Origin: Serratia proteamaculans
GTDB lineage: Bacteria; Pseudomonadota; Gammaproteobacteria; Enterobacterales; Enterobacteriaceae
Length of the DNA stretch: 64,000 nucleotides
Reading direction: 5' to 3'
Assembly: GCF_013337185.1 (NCBI RefSeq)
Contig: NZ_SWDE01000002.1
Span: forward strand, 248,001 to 312,000
This document shows, piece by piece, positions 63,619 through 64,000 of this stretch (positions within the stretch are counted from its first letter, which is position 1; the number at the start of each line of letters is the position of its first letter). The notes under the pieces are model-generated. The model was not told where the DNA came from. It was given only the letters and a program-made list of their open reading frames with translations, and did not search any database. Position numbers and translations under genes: made by a program.

Positions 63619-64000
63619 GACAGTCAACCTTTTCAAAAATGCTGGTATCTATGGCGCTGGCTAATGAAAAATTCTTTATAGCGATATTGTTGATTTTCAT
63701 TCTCTCACTCGCATGGCTAAAAGCCGGAATGATCATATCTTCGACCTTTTCGGGTAAATATGTCGGCAATTGGTTCTCTGGCGTTTCATAAAAGCGCGGC
63801 AAATCGAAGTTGTTCATATCCAGCCCGGCAATAAAGAGCTGTTTAAACCCCAGGAAGGACAGTATCTGAAAGGCCCAATAGACCACCGTGCCGGCGTCGA
63901 AGATGCCATGCCGAATATCATGACTAAAGGCGATGGATTTGCAGACAGGGGAAAAATGGACATCACAGTCGTGGCGGTAATGATCCCAGAGTGCCAGAGG
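63596..64000 (-). CDS. LPS core biosynthesis protein, WaaZ/DUF115-like, C-terminal part
   Basis: The minus strand is open from the window edge to the stop at 63596, giving 134 C-terminal residues. It contains FSHDIRHGIFDAGTVVYWAF and FLGFKQLFIAGLDMNNFDLP, the pattern of the C-terminal catalytic domain in WaaZ-like and MptE-like (DUF115) glycosyltransferases. WaaZ adds a further Kdo to the inner core. The neighbouring ligase-like gene overlaps its 3' end, so they are probably one operon. The N-terminus is outside the window. Confidence 0.65.
   Translation of the reverse strand, partial: PLALWDHYRHDCDVHFSPVCKSIAFSHDIRHGIFDAGTVVYWAFQILSFLGFKQLFIAGLDMNNFDLPRFYETPENQLPTYLPEKVEDMIIPAFSHASERMKINNIAIKNFSLASAIDTSIFEKVDCHVLFKES

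Overview
The window reads as chromosome of an enterobacterium, most likely Serratia or a close relative. Many proteins are close relatives of E. coli K-12 proteins: Gcd, MelA, YeeO, MtfA, OpgB, Amn, Nac, YneE and YghW. The order yeeO, tRNA-Ser(CGA), mtfA, tRNA-Asn, amn, nac, tRNA-Asn also recalls the E. coli asn-tRNA/amn/nac region. The genus is inferred from gene content and was not tested. Most of the DNA is GC-rich. AT-rich patches mark accessory segments at about 12.4-17.3 kb, 38.0-38.6 kb, 45.6-46.0 kb and 54.3-54.8 kb.

Layout. 0-3.5 kb: a cut aldo/keto reductase, PQQ glucose dehydrogenase, and a promoter overlapped by a Fur-like box leading to two overlapping small ORFs. 3.5-7.2 kb: alpha-galactosidase MelA, a LacY-type permease and a divergent AraC regulator. 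7.2-12.4 kb: MATE pump, orphan type II secretion pilotin, exported isochorismatase-family hydrolase with divergent GlxA-type regulator, tRNA-Ser, mtfA, tRNA-Asn. 12.6-16.9 kb: an AT-rich islet with an AdeRS-like two-component pair split by a LuxR-type regulator and a serine hydrolase. 17.3-23.8 kb: LacI regulator with two matching operators, an AfuABC-like ABC importer and an inositol-monophosphatase-family enzyme, suggesting uptake and dephosphorylation of a phosphorylated sugar or polyol. 24-27.1 kb: GAPDH, GlxA-type regulator, LLM oxidoreductase. 27.3-30.6 kb: TPP riboswitch and tenA-thiZXY pyrimidine salvage operon. 30.9-34.9 kb: opgB and amn.

34.9-46.6 kb is a complete chaperone-usher fimbrial operon transcribed leftward: major pilin, minor pilin, usher, chaperone, four minor pilins, tip adhesin, LuxR regulator, lipoprotein and a coiled-coil FKBP-N-like protein. 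Upstream lies a 24-bp inverted-repeat pair (22/24 identical) bounding 260 bp, next to a FimB/MrpI-type recombinase. The strong promoter inside the element points away from the pilin genes, so the sequenced copy appears to be in the OFF phase.

46.9-64 kb: bestrophin-like channel, nac with a near-perfect sigma-54 promoter, a second identical tRNA-Asn, an RND efflux operon with a TetR repressor and two matching operators, a penicillin G acylase with changed acyl-pocket residues, an MqsR-like toxin with a zinc-finger/ribbon-helix-helix antitoxin, yghW, nitroreductase, LysR regulator, FMN reductase, and the edge of an LPS locus (GT9 glycosyltransferase, O-antigen-ligase-like protein, cut WaaZ-like protein).

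Strongest candidates for new biology: the phase-variable fimbrial operon with its unusual three-gene tail, the zinc-finger/RHH toxin-antitoxin pair, the split AdeRS-like islet, and the Fur-box small-ORF locus.
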